Shown: in pieces, positions 36,319 through 45,717 of the stretch
Numbering within the stretch: position 1 is the stretch's first letter
Layout of the letters: each line of letters begins with the position of its first letter
Assembly (NCBI RefSeq): GCF_938023125.1
Contig: NZ_CALHDW010000017.1
Span: forward strand, 124,001 to 188,000
Direction of reading: 5' to 3'
Source: an uncultured Porphyromonas sp.
Lineage (GTDB): Bacteria > Bacteroidota > Bacteroidia > Bacteroidales > Porphyromonadaceae
DNA length: 64,000 bases
Notes under the pieces: model-generated
Seen by the model: the letters and a program-made list of their open reading frames with translations, nothing else
What the model was told of the DNA's origin: nothing
The model's database searches: none
Translations under genes and position numbers: made by a program

Positions 36319-37413
36319 TTACTTACGATTGTTGTGCTGGATACGCACCGACTCTTCGTGTATAAGAGTCATAAAATTCTTTACGAAAGAGGGGTCTAGC
36401 CCCAAACTCTCGGCCCACGAAATATACTCCGCCAGGTTGGCTTCAAACTGCGCTTCCTGCAAGACGGGGATATCGGCACGTCTCTTTAGTTCTCCAATAC
36501 GGGCAGCAACGATCATACGATGCGCCAGATTGGAAATAAGAAGATTGTCCATCTCGGCAAGAGTGGCTCGGTAAGACTTGAGACGGATATCGTCTATACG
36601 AGTTTCCTTACTCCTTATTACGAGACTATCTATTATGGTTTTAAGCTCAGATGGGGTAACCTGCTGACGGGCATCCGTGAGGGCACTGGCAGGCTGGATA
36701 TGACTCTCGATCATCAACCCCTGAAAGCCAAGATCCAACGCCTTTTGGCTCACAGCCTTGATGGCTTCTCGGCGGCCCGTGATATGGCTGGGGTCACAGA
36801 TAAGAGGGACGTCGGGCAGTTCTTTTTGGAATTCAAAGGCTACGCCCCAATAGGGAGCGTTGCGGTAGTCTATCTTGAAGGCAGGGGGTGGCGGAAATCC
36901 TCTAAAGATGGCAGAAATATCCGTAATGCCTACTTGCCAAAAACGCTCAATGGTACCGAACCACAACTGCAGGTCGGGGCACATTGGGTTTTTAATCATG
37001 AGAGGGATATTAGATCCTCGGAGCACTTCGGCAATCTCCTGTACAGAGTAAGGATTTGTAGAGGTGCGGGCTCCAATCCAGAGCACATCCACTCCGGCCT
37101 CTAGGGCAGCCTCGGCATGCTTATAGGTACAAACTTCGGTGGTAGTGCGGTAACCAAATTTTTCTTTTACCTCTGCCAACCAAGAAAGACCTTCGATGCC
37201 AATTCCTTCAAAACCACCCGGTTTAGTGCGAGGCTTCCAGATGCCGGCTCTAAAGAGATCAATCCCGAGCGGCTGCAAACCCTCGGCTGTAGCGAGTAGT
37301 TGCTCACGGCTCTCGGCACTGCACGGCCCCGCAATTAAGCGGTATGATCGTGGCTCTGCAGGCTCTTCCGGCAAGGGGGAAGGCGTTGAAGAAGGTGCGG
37401 GTTGTTCGTTCAT
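36319..37413 (-). CDS. Bifunctional DAHP synthase / chorismate mutase
   Basis: 364 residues. N-terminal 260: 3-deoxy-7-phosphoheptulonate synthase of the class with KDO8P-synthase-like fold (AGPCSAES, GIWKPRTKPGGFEGIG, WIGARTSTNPYSVQEIAE, MIKNPMCPD, CDPSHITGRR). C-terminal 90: AroQ-type chorismate mutase (YRATLAEMDNLLISNLAHRMIVAARIGELKRRADIPVLQ). Controls entry to aromatic amino-acid synthesis. The fusion is typical of Bacteroidetes and allows feedback by the prephenate branch. Nine bp after the glycosyltransferase gene. Confidence 0.95.
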   Translation of the reverse strand: MNEQPAPSSTPSPLPEEPAEPRSYRLIAGPCSAESREQLLATAEGLQPLGIDLFRAGIWKPRTKPGGFEGIGIEGLSWLAEVKEKFGYRTTTEVCTYKHAEAALEAGVDVLWIGARTSTNPYSVQEIAEVLRGSNIPLMIKNPMCPDLQLWFGTIERFWQVGITDISAIFRGFPPPPAFKIDYRNAPYWGVAFEFQKELPDVPLICDPSHITGRREAIKAVSQKALDLGFQGLMIESHIQPASALTDARQQVTPSELKTIIDSLVIRSKETRIDDIRLKSYRATLAEMDNLLISNLAHRMIVAARIGELKRRADIPVLQEAQFEANLAEYISWAESLGLDPSFVKNFMTLIHEESVRIQHNNRK

Positions 37414-37421
37414 TTTTATTC

Positions 37422-38696
37422 CTATAATCTCCGATAAGATGCTAGCACCTCCTCGAGTATTGAGGTGTAATGCTTGGCAATCTCATCACGTGCAAAGGTA
37501 GCAATATACTCTCTATTAGGCTCCACAATCTGGGTATAACCTAACGATCTCCATTGCTCATAGCAGTGACAAATGTAGTCAATTATTTCGGAAATCTGCC
37601 CAGCGGGGCAGCCTCCTCTTGCCCTCTTTAGTATCTCCTCGCCTATTGCCTTATCGCCCATAACCATAAGGATTGGCTTTTCCATGGCAAGGGCTTCGAA
37701 GATCTTTGTTGAGACGATGCCATGCGCTCCGTGCGGCATCTCGGGGGTACCCAACATGAGTACCATACTGCTCTGCTGCAACAAATGCGGCACTCGAACA
37801 AAGGGTTGCATACTATGAATCTGCTGCAGAGAGGCCACAAAGGCGGGAAAACGACTCAAACACTCCTCAATAAGTTCTCGCGACTGCTCATCTACATACC
37901 AAGCCACCTCTAGCAAGCCCTCCTCTATGATAGGGCGCAAAGCGTCACTACTCAATGCCTCAAAAAGCGGGGATGGATTAGAGCGAGCGAGGGTCAGCAA
38001 TCGCCCCGTAAAAAGAAGGGTAAAGCGGGGCGTTCTCTCCGGCTCCCGAGGGTAAAAGAGGGAGCGATCATAGCCATTATAGAGCACCTCCACCGGTATT
38101 CCCTTTGTCGCTTTTTGAAGAACGCTCTGATGCCAAGGGGAGATGGTGACAATCTTTTGTGCCGACCGAAAGGCCCTATTCCGCTGGCGGATATACTGAT
38201 ATTTCAGGAGGGAAAGAAAGAGTTTTTTGGGTAACGATTTTTGCCCCTTATGGGAAGGAAGGAACTCGTAGCGAGGGTACTGCTCTACAATATCTCGCGA
38301 ATCCATCACTACGGGCAGATGGTTCTTTTGGGCAAGCTGTGCAGCCGTTCCATGAGGGAAAGTGCGGTACGAAAAAGAGACAATCAGGTCGAATTCGTTC
38401 ATCTTCAGCTGCCTCTCGAGCACTTGTCCAAAGGCGCGTTCTTTCGTAGAGAAGAAGGCTTCTCCGAGGGACTCCCACACGCTATACGACTTCCTCAGTG
38501 GGATGCGATACGTGGGGCAAAGATCCTCTACGCCCTCAAACACCCTACCATGACCCGAGCTATTCCATTGCTTAATCTCCTCGGTAGCTACCACCACTTG
38601 CCACCCCAAAGAGACCCAATAGCGCACCAGAGAAAGCACGCGCGGTGCAAAATGGGGCGGGTAGAGATCGGCTAGCACGAGAATACGTCGGGGCAT
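37422..38696 (-). CDS. Family-1/4-like glycosyltransferase
   Basis: 424 residues with GT-B architecture. The N-terminal domain opens RRILVLADLYPPHFAPRVLSLVRYW. A linker NGYDRSLFYP and the start of the C-domain (FTLLFTGRLL) follow. The donor-site region is HGIVSTKIFEALAMEKPILMV, with the E-x7-E-like arrangement. Overlaps the upstream deacetylase-like gene by 25 bases, so it is coupled to it. With that gene and the GNAT gene, it suggests a small cell-surface polysaccharide or glycolipid step. Substrate unknown. Confidence 0.88.
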   Translation of the reverse strand: MPRRILVLADLYPPHFAPRVLSLVRYWVSLGWQVVVATEEIKQWNSSGHGRVFEGVEDLCPTYRIPLRKSYSVWESLGEAFFSTKERAFGQVLERQLKMNEFDLIVSFSYRTFPHGTAAQLAQKNHLPVVMDSRDIVEQYPRYEFLPSHKGQKSLPKKLFLSLLKYQYIRQRNRAFRSAQKIVTISPWHQSVLQKATKGIPVEVLYNGYDRSLFYPREPERTPRFTLLFTGRLLTLARSNPSPLFEALSSDALRPIIEEGLLEVAWYVDEQSRELIEECLSRFPAFVASLQQIHSMQPFVRVPHLLQQSSMVLMLGTPEMPHGAHGIVSTKIFEALAMEKPILMVMGDKAIGEEILKRARGGCPAGQISEIIDYICHCYEQWRSLGYTQIVEPNREYIATFARDEIAKHYTSILEEVLASYRRL

Positions 38697-40087
38697 GGTA
38701 TAAGCTCTTCTAGAGGTTTTTCTTCCGTTGCATTGCTCTCTTCGATACGCAATACAATCCGCAACAACTCGCGATAAAGCCGAGAGTGATAGGGGTGAAC
38801 CTCTTTGGCCAATAGGTCGTTATGGAAGAGCAAATTAAGCTCTCCGTTATATTTTGCAGTTGCAATGAGCAACTGATAACTGTACTTTAGAGCATCGCGT
38901 GCGCCTAGCCCCATATATTTGGTGCGGTCTAGCGAACAATCCATTAGGGTAAGCGGATGCAACACAAGGTTGGTAATGGTACCGGTAGAGGGCATGATAT
39001 AGTGAATCGGACGGCAAGTACCCAAGCGGAAGCCCGCCACATCGGGGTACCCCATCGTGTAGTCGTCTAGGATGCCGGCATTGAGGAGATATAAAAAATC
39101 CTCGGGCTCACGAGCCGCCAGATAGTGATACCGAGCGTGCGTGATGCTCTTCTTGAGATCGTGCTCCAGCAGATGCAACTGTTGCTCAATGCGCTCGGGA
39201 TGCAGAGATCCCTCCATGGGGATATGGAAAGCCTCCTCTATACCATACTTACGGGCATAGTGATGCACCCGATGAGCTGCCCCGCGCGTAACTCGATAGT
39301 TAGGGCGATCCTCGGGCTCTTTGCTCGGCGTCTTGTAAAAAAATATCGTCTTACACTTCCCCTTGGGGAGCCTACGCTCCACCTCTCTGTTCCACTCGAG
39401 GAATCGATCGAAGGTGAAATAACGATCGCTCAAGAGGGAGCGGAAAGCCAATTGATAGGCATTCCACAGACTCTTATGCTCCTTTACATATGCACGGAAA
39501 AGGCTACGCACCCCATGGTATTCATACGGGCAATCGATGTCGTGCGTTAGGAGCACTCGGGCGAACTTACGGGGGACAGGGGGGAATTCGAACTTAGAAA
39601 ACTCCTCTTGCCCACTCTCTCGAAAAGCACTTTGCAGCAGAGAGCGGAGTTGCTCTCCATACTCCTCCACAATAGGGCGATGCAAGAAACCGGCTCGGTA
39701 GGGTAGGCTTTTCTTGCCGGGGAAACGCCCATAAACGTCCCGCTCTGTACGGCGATACATCTCCTCGTAGCGCGAGACCAGATAATACGTGGAGGCCACA
39801 ATATCGGCATGAATCAGGATGGGGCCACCCTCGTACGCCCTCGTTACGCTTGGAGAGCCAAAGAGCAAAGGAATCCCCTCCCACTCCAAAAGCGGAAGTT
39901 TGGGGTCTGCCGCCTCTGTACCATATACTCCCACGTCAAAAAAACCGGAGGGCTTGATCACCACCTTATAGCGCAACATTTCGGCAGGATTGTCCGTATA
40001 ACCCACCGCATTGGTGAGCTTCCCCGGCAAACCCTCTTCTCTCAAAAGGAAGGAGATAATATAGCGAGCAATTTTATCTGTGCGCAT
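38672..40087 (-). CDS. Polysaccharide-deacetylase-like protein with N-terminal DUF7033-type domain
   Basis: 471 residues. The N-half (FFDVGVYGTEAADPKLPLLEWEGIPLLFG; DIVASTYYLVSRYEEM) is the conserved extra domain seen before NodB-like folds in Bacteroidetes. The C-half contains RVLLTHDIDCPYEY, a catalytic-type HD pair, then HIPMEGSLHPERIEQQLHLLEHDL and GYPDVAGFRLGTCRPIHY. Likely acts on a surface glycan; true deacetylase activity is not certain. It overlaps the GNAT gene by 14 bases and the glycosyltransferase by 25, making a tight three-gene block. Confidence 0.82.
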   Translation of the reverse strand: MRTDKIARYIISFLLREEGLPGKLTNAVGYTDNPAEMLRYKVVIKPSGFFDVGVYGTEAADPKLPLLEWEGIPLLFGSPSVTRAYEGGPILIHADIVASTYYLVSRYEEMYRRTERDVYGRFPGKKSLPYRAGFLHRPIVEEYGEQLRSLLQSAFRESGQEEFSKFEFPPVPRKFARVLLTHDIDCPYEYHGVRSLFRAYVKEHKSLWNAYQLAFRSLLSDRYFTFDRFLEWNREVERRLPKGKCKTIFFYKTPSKEPEDRPNYRVTRGAAHRVHHYARKYGIEEAFHIPMEGSLHPERIEQQLHLLEHDLKKSITHARYHYLAAREPEDFLYLLNAGILDDYTMGYPDVAGFRLGTCRPIHYIMPSTGTITNLVLHPLTLMDCSLDRTKYMGLGARDALKYSYQLLIATAKYNGELNLLFHNDLLAKEVHPYHSRLYRELLRIVLRIEESNATEEKPLEELIPCPDVFSC

Positions 40088-41081
40088 GGAGTTGTCTGTA
40101 ATGGTAGGCTAATTGAACCCTCTGCTTGAGGGATAGGGAGCCTTTGCTTATCCTATAAAAGGGATATTGCTCCCCATAAAAAGAACGGAATACCGCCTCA
40201 ACCCCTTGCAGCATAGAGCCCTCAAAATCAAAATGAGTTAGGTGACAATGCGACAAGGCAAGCATAGTCGAGTGAATCAAATAGGCAGGAGCCGCTTTGT
40301 GCTCTTTGCCCCCAACGGATGCAGTGGCAATGAGATAACCAGTAGACCCCTCGTAGGGAGTAAAACCGGCGGCAAGGAGATCGCCCTCTTTAGAATAGAT
40401 GGTAGGCAGGAGCCCTTGCCCACGACTCATCGCAACATCCACCGTATGCTCTAGGGTTGTGAGGAGGTGATGGGCAAGCCCCTTTTTGCGGTAAAGCGTA
40501 CGAGAGAGGCGCAGTAAATCTCCGGGAGTAGAGGCCTCTTGGTATTGATACCCCTGTTGCTTTGCCAACGTGATTTTGTGCCGTATATCCCTATTTTCGC
40601 TCGCAAGAAGGGCTTTTTCGTCCCGGGGCAACCGCCTTGCATACGAGTAGCGAACGAATGAACTATACCCCTGCCAGTAGTAGGGCAGCCAGTCCGTAAA
40701 AGAGGAGGAGAAAGGCACTTCGAAGTACTTGAATTGCGGCATAGCCTCCACAAACGCCATCGTAATCTTGCGCCTCTGCATAAAGAGACCATGCTTACTC
40801 TGGGGGGAGCAGCCTTCTCCTTCCCCCTCAGGAGAGAAGTAGATCCCCCCTACTTGCGTGTAGGGAGGAGGGATGGCCACCCCTCGAATAGGGGCATACA
40901 AAGGGAAGATAGCAAGCACTCGACCATCATCGGAGAGGGCACACCAAGGCTGCCAATCCTTGGTACCACCGGTTACGGCATCGAGCCACCAAGGATGGTA
41001 ATATAGAGGAACTGTCTCTGCCTGCTCGGCAACAAACGTCTCATACTCAGTCCGACTGGTAACGATAGTCACCTTCTCCAC
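40074..41081 (-). CDS. GNAT/FemAB-like acyl- or aminoacyl-transferase
   Basis: 335 residues with the double-GNAT look of FemAB/LPG_synthase-type proteins: an N-terminal part (PLYYHPWWLDAVTGG, VLAIFPLYAPIRG) and a C-terminal part (LLAAGFTPYEGSTGYLIATASV, APAYLIHSTMLALSHCHLTHFDFEGSMLQGVEAVFRSFYGEQYPFYRI). The closing motif is typical of the family. Substrate unknown; position in a block with a glycosyltransferase and deacetylase-like gene points to surface glycan or lipid decoration. 26 bp after recA. Confidence 0.8.
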   Translation of the reverse strand: MEKVTIVTSRTEYETFVAEQAETVPLYYHPWWLDAVTGGTKDWQPWCALSDDGRVLAIFPLYAPIRGVAIPPPYTQVGGIYFSPEGEGEGCSPQSKHGLFMQRRKITMAFVEAMPQFKYFEVPFSSSFTDWLPYYWQGYSSFVRYSYARRLPRDEKALLASENRDIRHKITLAKQQGYQYQEASTPGDLLRLSRTLYRKKGLAHHLLTTLEHTVDVAMSRGQGLLPTIYSKEGDLLAAGFTPYEGSTGYLIATASVGGKEHKAAPAYLIHSTMLALSHCHLTHFDFEGSMLQGVEAVFRSFYGEQYPFYRISKGSLSLKQRVQLAYHYRQLHAHR

Positions 41082-41107
41082 AAAGCTTTGCCCGGGGCGA
41101 TTGGTTA

Positions 41108-42181
41108 CTAAATCCCTCGTTGCTGACGCAGAGCCTCGCCAATCTTCTCACGAAGTTCGCTGCTAAGCTCCGGATTATCTTGCAAGATACGACGTACCGC
41201 ATCCTTGCCTTGCCCCAGCTTGGTGCCGTCGTAGCTGTACCACGAACCACTCTTCTGGAGAATGCCAAAATCGGTACCCAGGTTGATTATTTCACTCTCC
41301 GAAGAGATACCCTCACCGAAGATAATTTCAAACTCGGCAGTCTTAAATGGAGGAGAAACTTTGTTCTTTACCACCTTTACGCGCGTCTCATTACCGTAGA
41401 CATCATCGCCATTTTTAAGCTGAGTTTTACGGCGAATATCAAGACGCACTGAGGCGTAAAACTTAAGGGCATTCCCCCCGGTTGTTGTTTCCGGATTGCC
41501 GTAGGTAACGCCTATCTTTTCACGCAATTGATTGATGAAGATGCAGACGGCATTCGATTTGCTTACCGCGCTAGTCATCTTACGCAAAGCTTGTGACATG
41601 AGGCGAGCTTGTAGCCCTATGTTCTTATCTCCCATCTCGCCCTCAATCTCTTGTTTGGGGGTAAGAGCAGCCACAGAGTCTACTACCACTACATCCACAG
41701 CAGACGAGCGGATGAGCTGCTCGGCAATCTCTAGCGCCTGCTCACCGTTGTCGGGTTGTGAGATCCAAAGACGCTCAATATCCACGCCCAAGTGCTCGGC
41801 ATAAGTGGGGTCGAAAGCGTGCTCGGCATCAATGATAGCCGCCAAACCGCCCATACGCTGCGCCTCAGCAATGGCATGGATGGCAAGCGTGGTCTTACCG
41901 GAAGATTCGGGACCGTAGATTTCGATAATACGCCCCCGAGGGTATCCGCCTACGCCAAGGGCTACGTCCAGAGCGAGGCTCCCTGTAGGGATCACGTCTA
42001 CACTATCGGAAGTTCTCTCCCCCATGTTCATGATGGAGCCCTTCCCGTAAGTTTTCTCGATGCGCTCCATAGCCATCTGTATGGCGGCTAGTTTGTTTTT
42101 GTCTATAGCCACCTTTTCTTTGATGGGACTAGACTTTGTATCGGGAGTCGTGCTCTCGGAGAGCTTTTCTTCTTCGTTCAT
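41108..42181 (-). CDS. recA: Recombinase RecA
   Basis: 357 residues, full length. Walker A GPESSGKTT near residue 77, Walker B VVVVDSVAALTP, L2-loop region NQLREKIGVTYGNPETTTGGNALKFYASVRLDIRR, and the C-terminal acidic/helical domain. It overlaps the stop of the upstream prxQ by four bases (ATGA). Catalyses homologous pairing and supports SOS cleavage; a S24-family prophage repressor in this same window may depend on it. Confidence 0.98.
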   Translation of the reverse strand: MNEEEKLSESTTPDTKSSPIKEKVAIDKNKLAAIQMAMERIEKTYGKGSIMNMGERTSDSVDVIPTGSLALDVALGVGGYPRGRIIEIYGPESSGKTTLAIHAIAEAQRMGGLAAIIDAEHAFDPTYAEHLGVDIERLWISQPDNGEQALEIAEQLIRSSAVDVVVVDSVAALTPKQEIEGEMGDKNIGLQARLMSQALRKMTSAVSKSNAVCIFINQLREKIGVTYGNPETTTGGNALKFYASVRLDIRRKTQLKNGDDVYGNETRVKVVKNKVSPPFKTAEFEIIFGEGISSESEIINLGTDFGILQKSGSWYSYDGTKLGQGKDAVRRILQDNPELSSELREKIGEALRQQRGI

Positions 42182-42645
42182 AAGTTGTCTATTACTTTGA
42201 GTATCTGTTCAGCGTGCTTAGAGGTATTCACCTCTTTGCCACTGAATATATAACGTATTACCCCTTGGGCATCTACCACAAAAGTAGAGCGCAGAGTACC
42301 CATGTACTCTTTGCCATACATTTTCTTAGGCACCCATACGCCCATTTCCTCTTGCAGGCGATGCTCCTCATCGGCAATCAACGAGAAAGGGAGGTCGTAC
42401 TTGCTACGGAAGCGTTGGTGAGAGGCCTGCGAATCCTTGCTTACCCCCACAACACGATAGCCCTTCTCGGCCAAAGCCTCAATGTGATCGCGCAGGGAAC
42501 AAGCCTCAGCTGTGCAGCCGGAGGTGTTATCTTTTGGGTAGAAATAGAGTATCCATGGCGACCCCAAAAAGTCGCTACTCTTAAGTAGGGTACCATCTTG
42601 ATCCGGCCCTAATATCTCGGGTATTTTATCTCCTATATTCATCAC
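42178..42645 (-). CDS. bcp: Thioredoxin-dependent peroxiredoxin (Bcp/PrxQ)
   Basis: 155 residues. Peroxidatic and resolving cysteines sit five apart in SGCTAEACSLRD, the PrxQ arrangement. Other family segments: FYPKDNTSGCTAE, VVGVSKDSQASHQRF, RSTFVVDAQGVIRYIFSG. Removes organic hydroperoxides. First gene of the long minus-strand chain leading through recA to relA, and coupled to recA by a four-base overlap. Confidence 0.95.
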   Translation of the reverse strand: MMNIGDKIPEILGPDQDGTLLKSSDFLGSPWILYFYPKDNTSGCTAEACSLRDHIEALAEKGYRVVGVSKDSQASHQRFRSKYDLPFSLIADEEHRLQEEMGVWVPKKMYGKEYMGTLRSTFVVDAQGVIRYIFSGKEVNTSKHAEQILKVIDNL

Positions 42646-42691
42646 TCACAAAGGTAATTCTTTTCGTCCAAAGCGTATCTATTAGAAGAAA

Positions 42692-42721
42692 GGGTGCTGT
42701 CTCTCACACGAGACAACACCC
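42692..42721 (-). terminator. Rho-independent terminator of groES-groEL
   Basis: Minus-strand stem gggtgttgtctc/gagacagcaccc with loop gtgtga, followed by ttttcttct; 32 bp after the groEL stop. Confidence 0.88.
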
Positions 42722-42753
42722 TATTTAAGATTATGGATGATCCTCTGGGAGGA

Positions 42754-44397
42754 TTACATCATACCACCCATACCACCGCCCATTGCAGCGGCAGCGGCAG
42801 CATTCATATCTGCTTTATCGTCTTTTTTGTCTGCCACAACACATTCTGTTGTTAGGAACATACCGGCAATGGAAGCAGCGTTTTCGAGAGCAACGCGAGC
42901 CACCTTAGCAGGGTCGATTACCCCGGCAGCGACAAGATTTTCGTACTTATCAAGACGCGCATTGTAACCGAAGTCGGCCTTACCATCACGTACCTTCTGT
43001 GCCACTACGGCACCTTCCTTACCGGCGTTAGCCACGATCTGGCGGAGAGGCTCTTCGATGGCGCGCTTTACGATCTCAATACCGGTTGTCTCATCGTCTG
43101 TCTCACCCTTGAGGCTTTCGAGAGCATCGATAGCACGAATATAAGCTGTACCACCACCGGGAACTGTACCCTCTTCGATAGCAGCACGAGTGGCGCTGAG
43201 GGCATCTTCTACACGGTCTTTCTTTTCCTTCATCTCTACTTCGCTAGCAGCGCCCACGTAGAGAACAGCTACACCACCGGCAAGTTTTGCCAAACGCTCT
43301 TGGAGCTTTTCGCGATCGTAATCGCTCTTGGTATTTTCGATCTGAGCACGGATCTGAGCTACACGAGCCTCTAGTTCGCTCTTGTCGCCCATACCGTTTA
43401 CAATCGTGGTATTATCCTTGTCTACCGTCACCTTTTCGGCTTGACCAAGCATTTCGATAGTAGCAGCTTCGAGAGAGAAACCGGTCTCTTCGCTAATCAC
43501 AGTAGCCCCCGTGAGGATGGCAATATCCTGCAACATAGCCTTACGGCGATCACCAAAACCGGGAGCCTTTACGGCACAGATCTTAAGGCCACCACGCAAG
43601 CGGTTTACAACGAGAGTGGCAAGAGCTTCGCTGTCAATATCCTCTGCAATGATCAGAAGAGGACGGCCTGTTTGTAGGCTCTTCTCGAGGAGAGGAAGAA
43701 TATCTTTGATAACTGAGATCTTCTTGTCGTAGAGGAGGATGTAGGGGTTCTCCATTTGGCACTCCATCTTCTCCGTATTGGTTACGAAGTAGGGAGAGAT
43801 ATAACCGCGGTCGAACTGCATACCCTCTACCACCTTTACTTCGGTGTCGGTACCCTTAGCTTCTTCTACCGTGATAACGCCTTCTTTCTTCACCTTGCCC
43901 ATAGCTTCGGCAATAAGGCGACCGATTTCTTCGTCCCCATTAGCCGAGATCTTAGCCACGTGCTCAATCTTCTTGAGGTCGTCGCCTACAGCTTCGCTCT
44001 GTGCGGCAATGTCCTTAACCACGGTAGCCACAGCCTTGTCAATACCACGCTTTAGCTCCATAGGATTAGCACCGGCTGTTACATTCTTGAGCCCTACATT
44101 GATAATGCTCTGAGCGAGAACGGTAGCCGTAGTGGTACCATCACCGGCATCGTCGTTGGTCTTAGATGCGACCTCACGCACGAGCTGAGCACCCATATTT
44201 TCGAAGGGGCACTCAAGTTCGATTTCCTTTGCTACGCTTACCCCGTCTTTGGTGATATGGGGAGCGCCGTAGCTCTTACCAAGGATCACATTACGCCCCT
44301 TAGGACCGAGGGTTACCTTCACTGCATTAGCAAGCTGATCCACTCCTTTTTTGAGAAGGTCGCGTGCTTCTTGATCAAATAATATCTCTTTAGCCAT
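42754..44397 (-). CDS. groEL: Chaperonin GroEL (Hsp60)
   Basis: 547 residues, full length, ending in the GGM repeat (AAAAMGGGMGGMM). ATP-binding motifs LGPKGRNVILGKSYGAP and DGTTTATVLAQSI, and VPGGGTAYIRA near the end, are intact. Second gene of groES-groEL with an 79-bp gap. Folding chamber for cytosolic proteins. No CIRCE element was found upstream, as expected for many Bacteroidetes. Confidence 0.98.
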   Translation of the reverse strand: MAKEILFDQEARDLLKKGVDQLANAVKVTLGPKGRNVILGKSYGAPHITKDGVSVAKEIELECPFENMGAQLVREVASKTNDDAGDGTTTATVLAQSIINVGLKNVTAGANPMELKRGIDKAVATVVKDIAAQSEAVGDDLKKIEHVAKISANGDEEIGRLIAEAMGKVKKEGVITVEEAKGTDTEVKVVEGMQFDRGYISPYFVTNTEKMECQMENPYILLYDKKISVIKDILPLLEKSLQTGRPLLIIAEDIDSEALATLVVNRLRGGLKICAVKAPGFGDRRKAMLQDIAILTGATVISEETGFSLEAATIEMLGQAEKVTVDKDNTTIVNGMGDKSELEARVAQIRAQIENTKSDYDREKLQERLAKLAGGVAVLYVGAASEVEMKEKKDRVEDALSATRAAIEEGTVPGGGTAYIRAIDALESLKGETDDETTGIEIVKRAIEEPLRQIVANAGKEGAVVAQKVRDGKADFGYNARLDKYENLVAAGVIDPAKVARVALENAASIAGMFLTTECVVADKKDDKADMNAAAAAAMGGGMGGMM

Positions 44398-44476
44398 AGC
44401 TTTTATTGTTGCTGTATAATTCTATTTTGGATTGTCTTACTTTGATATTGTTAGCTTGTCTCTCTCCGAACTTCTC

Positions 44477-44746
44477 TTAGAGGATAGCCAAGACATCGCT
44501 CTCGCGCATGATGATAAACTTATCACCCTCAAGCTCGATTTCTGTGCCGGCATACTTACCGTAGAGCACAACATCCCCCTCCTTCAATTCCATAGGGTTG
44601 TCCTTAGTACCCTTACCAGCGGCTACGACAGTACCACGGAGAGGCTTTTCTTTAGCGGTATCGGGAATGATGATACCTCCTTGAGACTTCTGTTCTGCAT
44701 CGGCAGGCTTCACTACAACGCGATCTGCAAGCGGTTTGATATTCAT
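44477..44746 (-). CDS. groES: Co-chaperonin GroES (Hsp10)
   Basis: 89 residues: IKPLADRVVVKPADAEQKSQGGIIIPDTAKEKP with the mobile loop around residues 17-32, and the typical C-terminal DVVLYGKYAGTEIELEGDKFIIMRESDVLAIL. First gene of the groESL operon; no HrcA-type operator recognised in the 220 bp upstream. Confidence 0.98.
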   Translation of the reverse strand: MNIKPLADRVVVKPADAEQKSQGGIIIPDTAKEKPLRGTVVAAGKGTKDNPMELKEGDVVLYGKYAGTEIELEGDKFIIMRESDVLAIL

Positions 44747-44972
44747 ACGAATACGATTATTATGTTACTATTCTATTTATTTCTTCTTGGGGATTGGCTC
44801 TCTATACACTCGCTAGTGCCGAGTCCATCCTTGACATCGGAATTTCATACAAATACTATGCCAAGAGGCAGGAATAGGCTAAGAAGACAATTTGTCTCTC
44901 CTCTCAGTACAAGGGAGAACTCAACCTAAAAGGCATGTTTTAACAGGAGGTTTTGTCTTCAAGAGATATCGA

Positions 44973-45022
44973 AAAAAGGCTGAGGAACGCGTACAAAGAG
45001 AGTAACGCATCCCCCAGCCTTT
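44973..45022 (-). terminator. Terminator downstream of the lipoprotein gene
   Basis: Minus-strand aaaggctg...cagccttttttcg with an inner pairing (gcgtta/tacgcg). It lies about 95 bp after the stop of the 45.1-kb lipoprotein gene. Confidence 0.65.
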
Positions 45023-45117
45023 GGTGGGAATTTAGTCTAATTGTGAGAGCAATCTCTCCCTTAGACCCTACTTTTCACAACCCGACAAACATCCTCGGGT
45101 TGCCCGGCGTACAGACC

Positions 45118-45597
45118 TTAGTTCGTAGGATTAATCGGCTTTCGAGTGAGTTGTAGCCAAATAGCTCGCGACTCTTCTTCTGCACGAATTGCCAGCGAAA
45201 GATCCTTACTGGTCAGTCTGTTTATAATCCAAGAGCCGCGCAAAAAGGTATAACTCATATCGAATTTAGAAAGCTCCATCAGAGAAGACCCTTTTCTTTC
45301 GTAGGTGAAATAGGTAAAGCGATTATCGAACAAATTCTCGTATTTTCTCTCCCAGGCGCTGACAAAAGGCGTAGGATCTGCATCAAAGTACCAGCGACCT
45401 CTCTCCTGGAGGAAGGAAATACTAACCGGTGCTTTCACAAGTTTTCCATCGATATCTCTTGTGGCAACAAAACCTGTCCATGTTGTTCCGACAAGATTAA
45501 CATCTTCTACAACAGGATCTTTCTCACCGCAAGATGTTAAACTAAAAGCGAAGAAAACACTCAAAAAGAGGGTGAGCAAAGAGCTCTTTTTGGTGAT
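45118..45597 (-). pseudogene. Host lipoprotein gene beheaded by the prophage (5' end missing)
   Basis: The frame encodes LTLFLSVFFAFSLTSC, a lipoprotein signal core with lipobox cysteine, and about 135 further residues (GTTWTGFVATRDIDGKLV..., SSLMELSKFDMSYTFLRGSWIINRL), possibly a lipocalin-like small beta domain. There is no ATG. The only in-frame initiator is a TTG directly before the hydrophobic core. Upstream of it the frame still reads ITKKSS, which would be the missing basic n-region of the signal peptide, then breaks into prophage-like DNA. I infer that the transposable phage inserted within the first codons and that the true start codon now lies beyond the prophage's right end. Otherwise intact; function unknown. 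Confidence 0.65.
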
Positions 45598-45609
45598 TGT
45601 AAGGGGGGA

Positions 45610-45717
45610 AAAACGAAAAGTACAAGACTGGTAGAGAGTGGAGAGGTGGCTAAGTCGTTATGTTATAGCAGGATGAGGGCGATTTTTAGCTCGTGAGCAT
45701 GTAAAACGAAAAGTACA
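45610..45717 (+). repeat. Two 15-bp direct repeats near the prophage left end (putative transposase sites)
   Basis: AAAACGAAAAGTACA occurs at 45610-45624 and 45703-45717, 93 bp apart. Mu's MuA sites also contain a CGAAAA-type core and are arranged as L1 next to the end and L2 about a hundred bp in. The match is by analogy. Confidence 0.6.

Noticed and set aside
44747..44972. Possible CIRCE operator before groES (actcgctagtgccgagt)
   Set aside because: Only four-base arms pair and neither half matches TTAGCACTC well.
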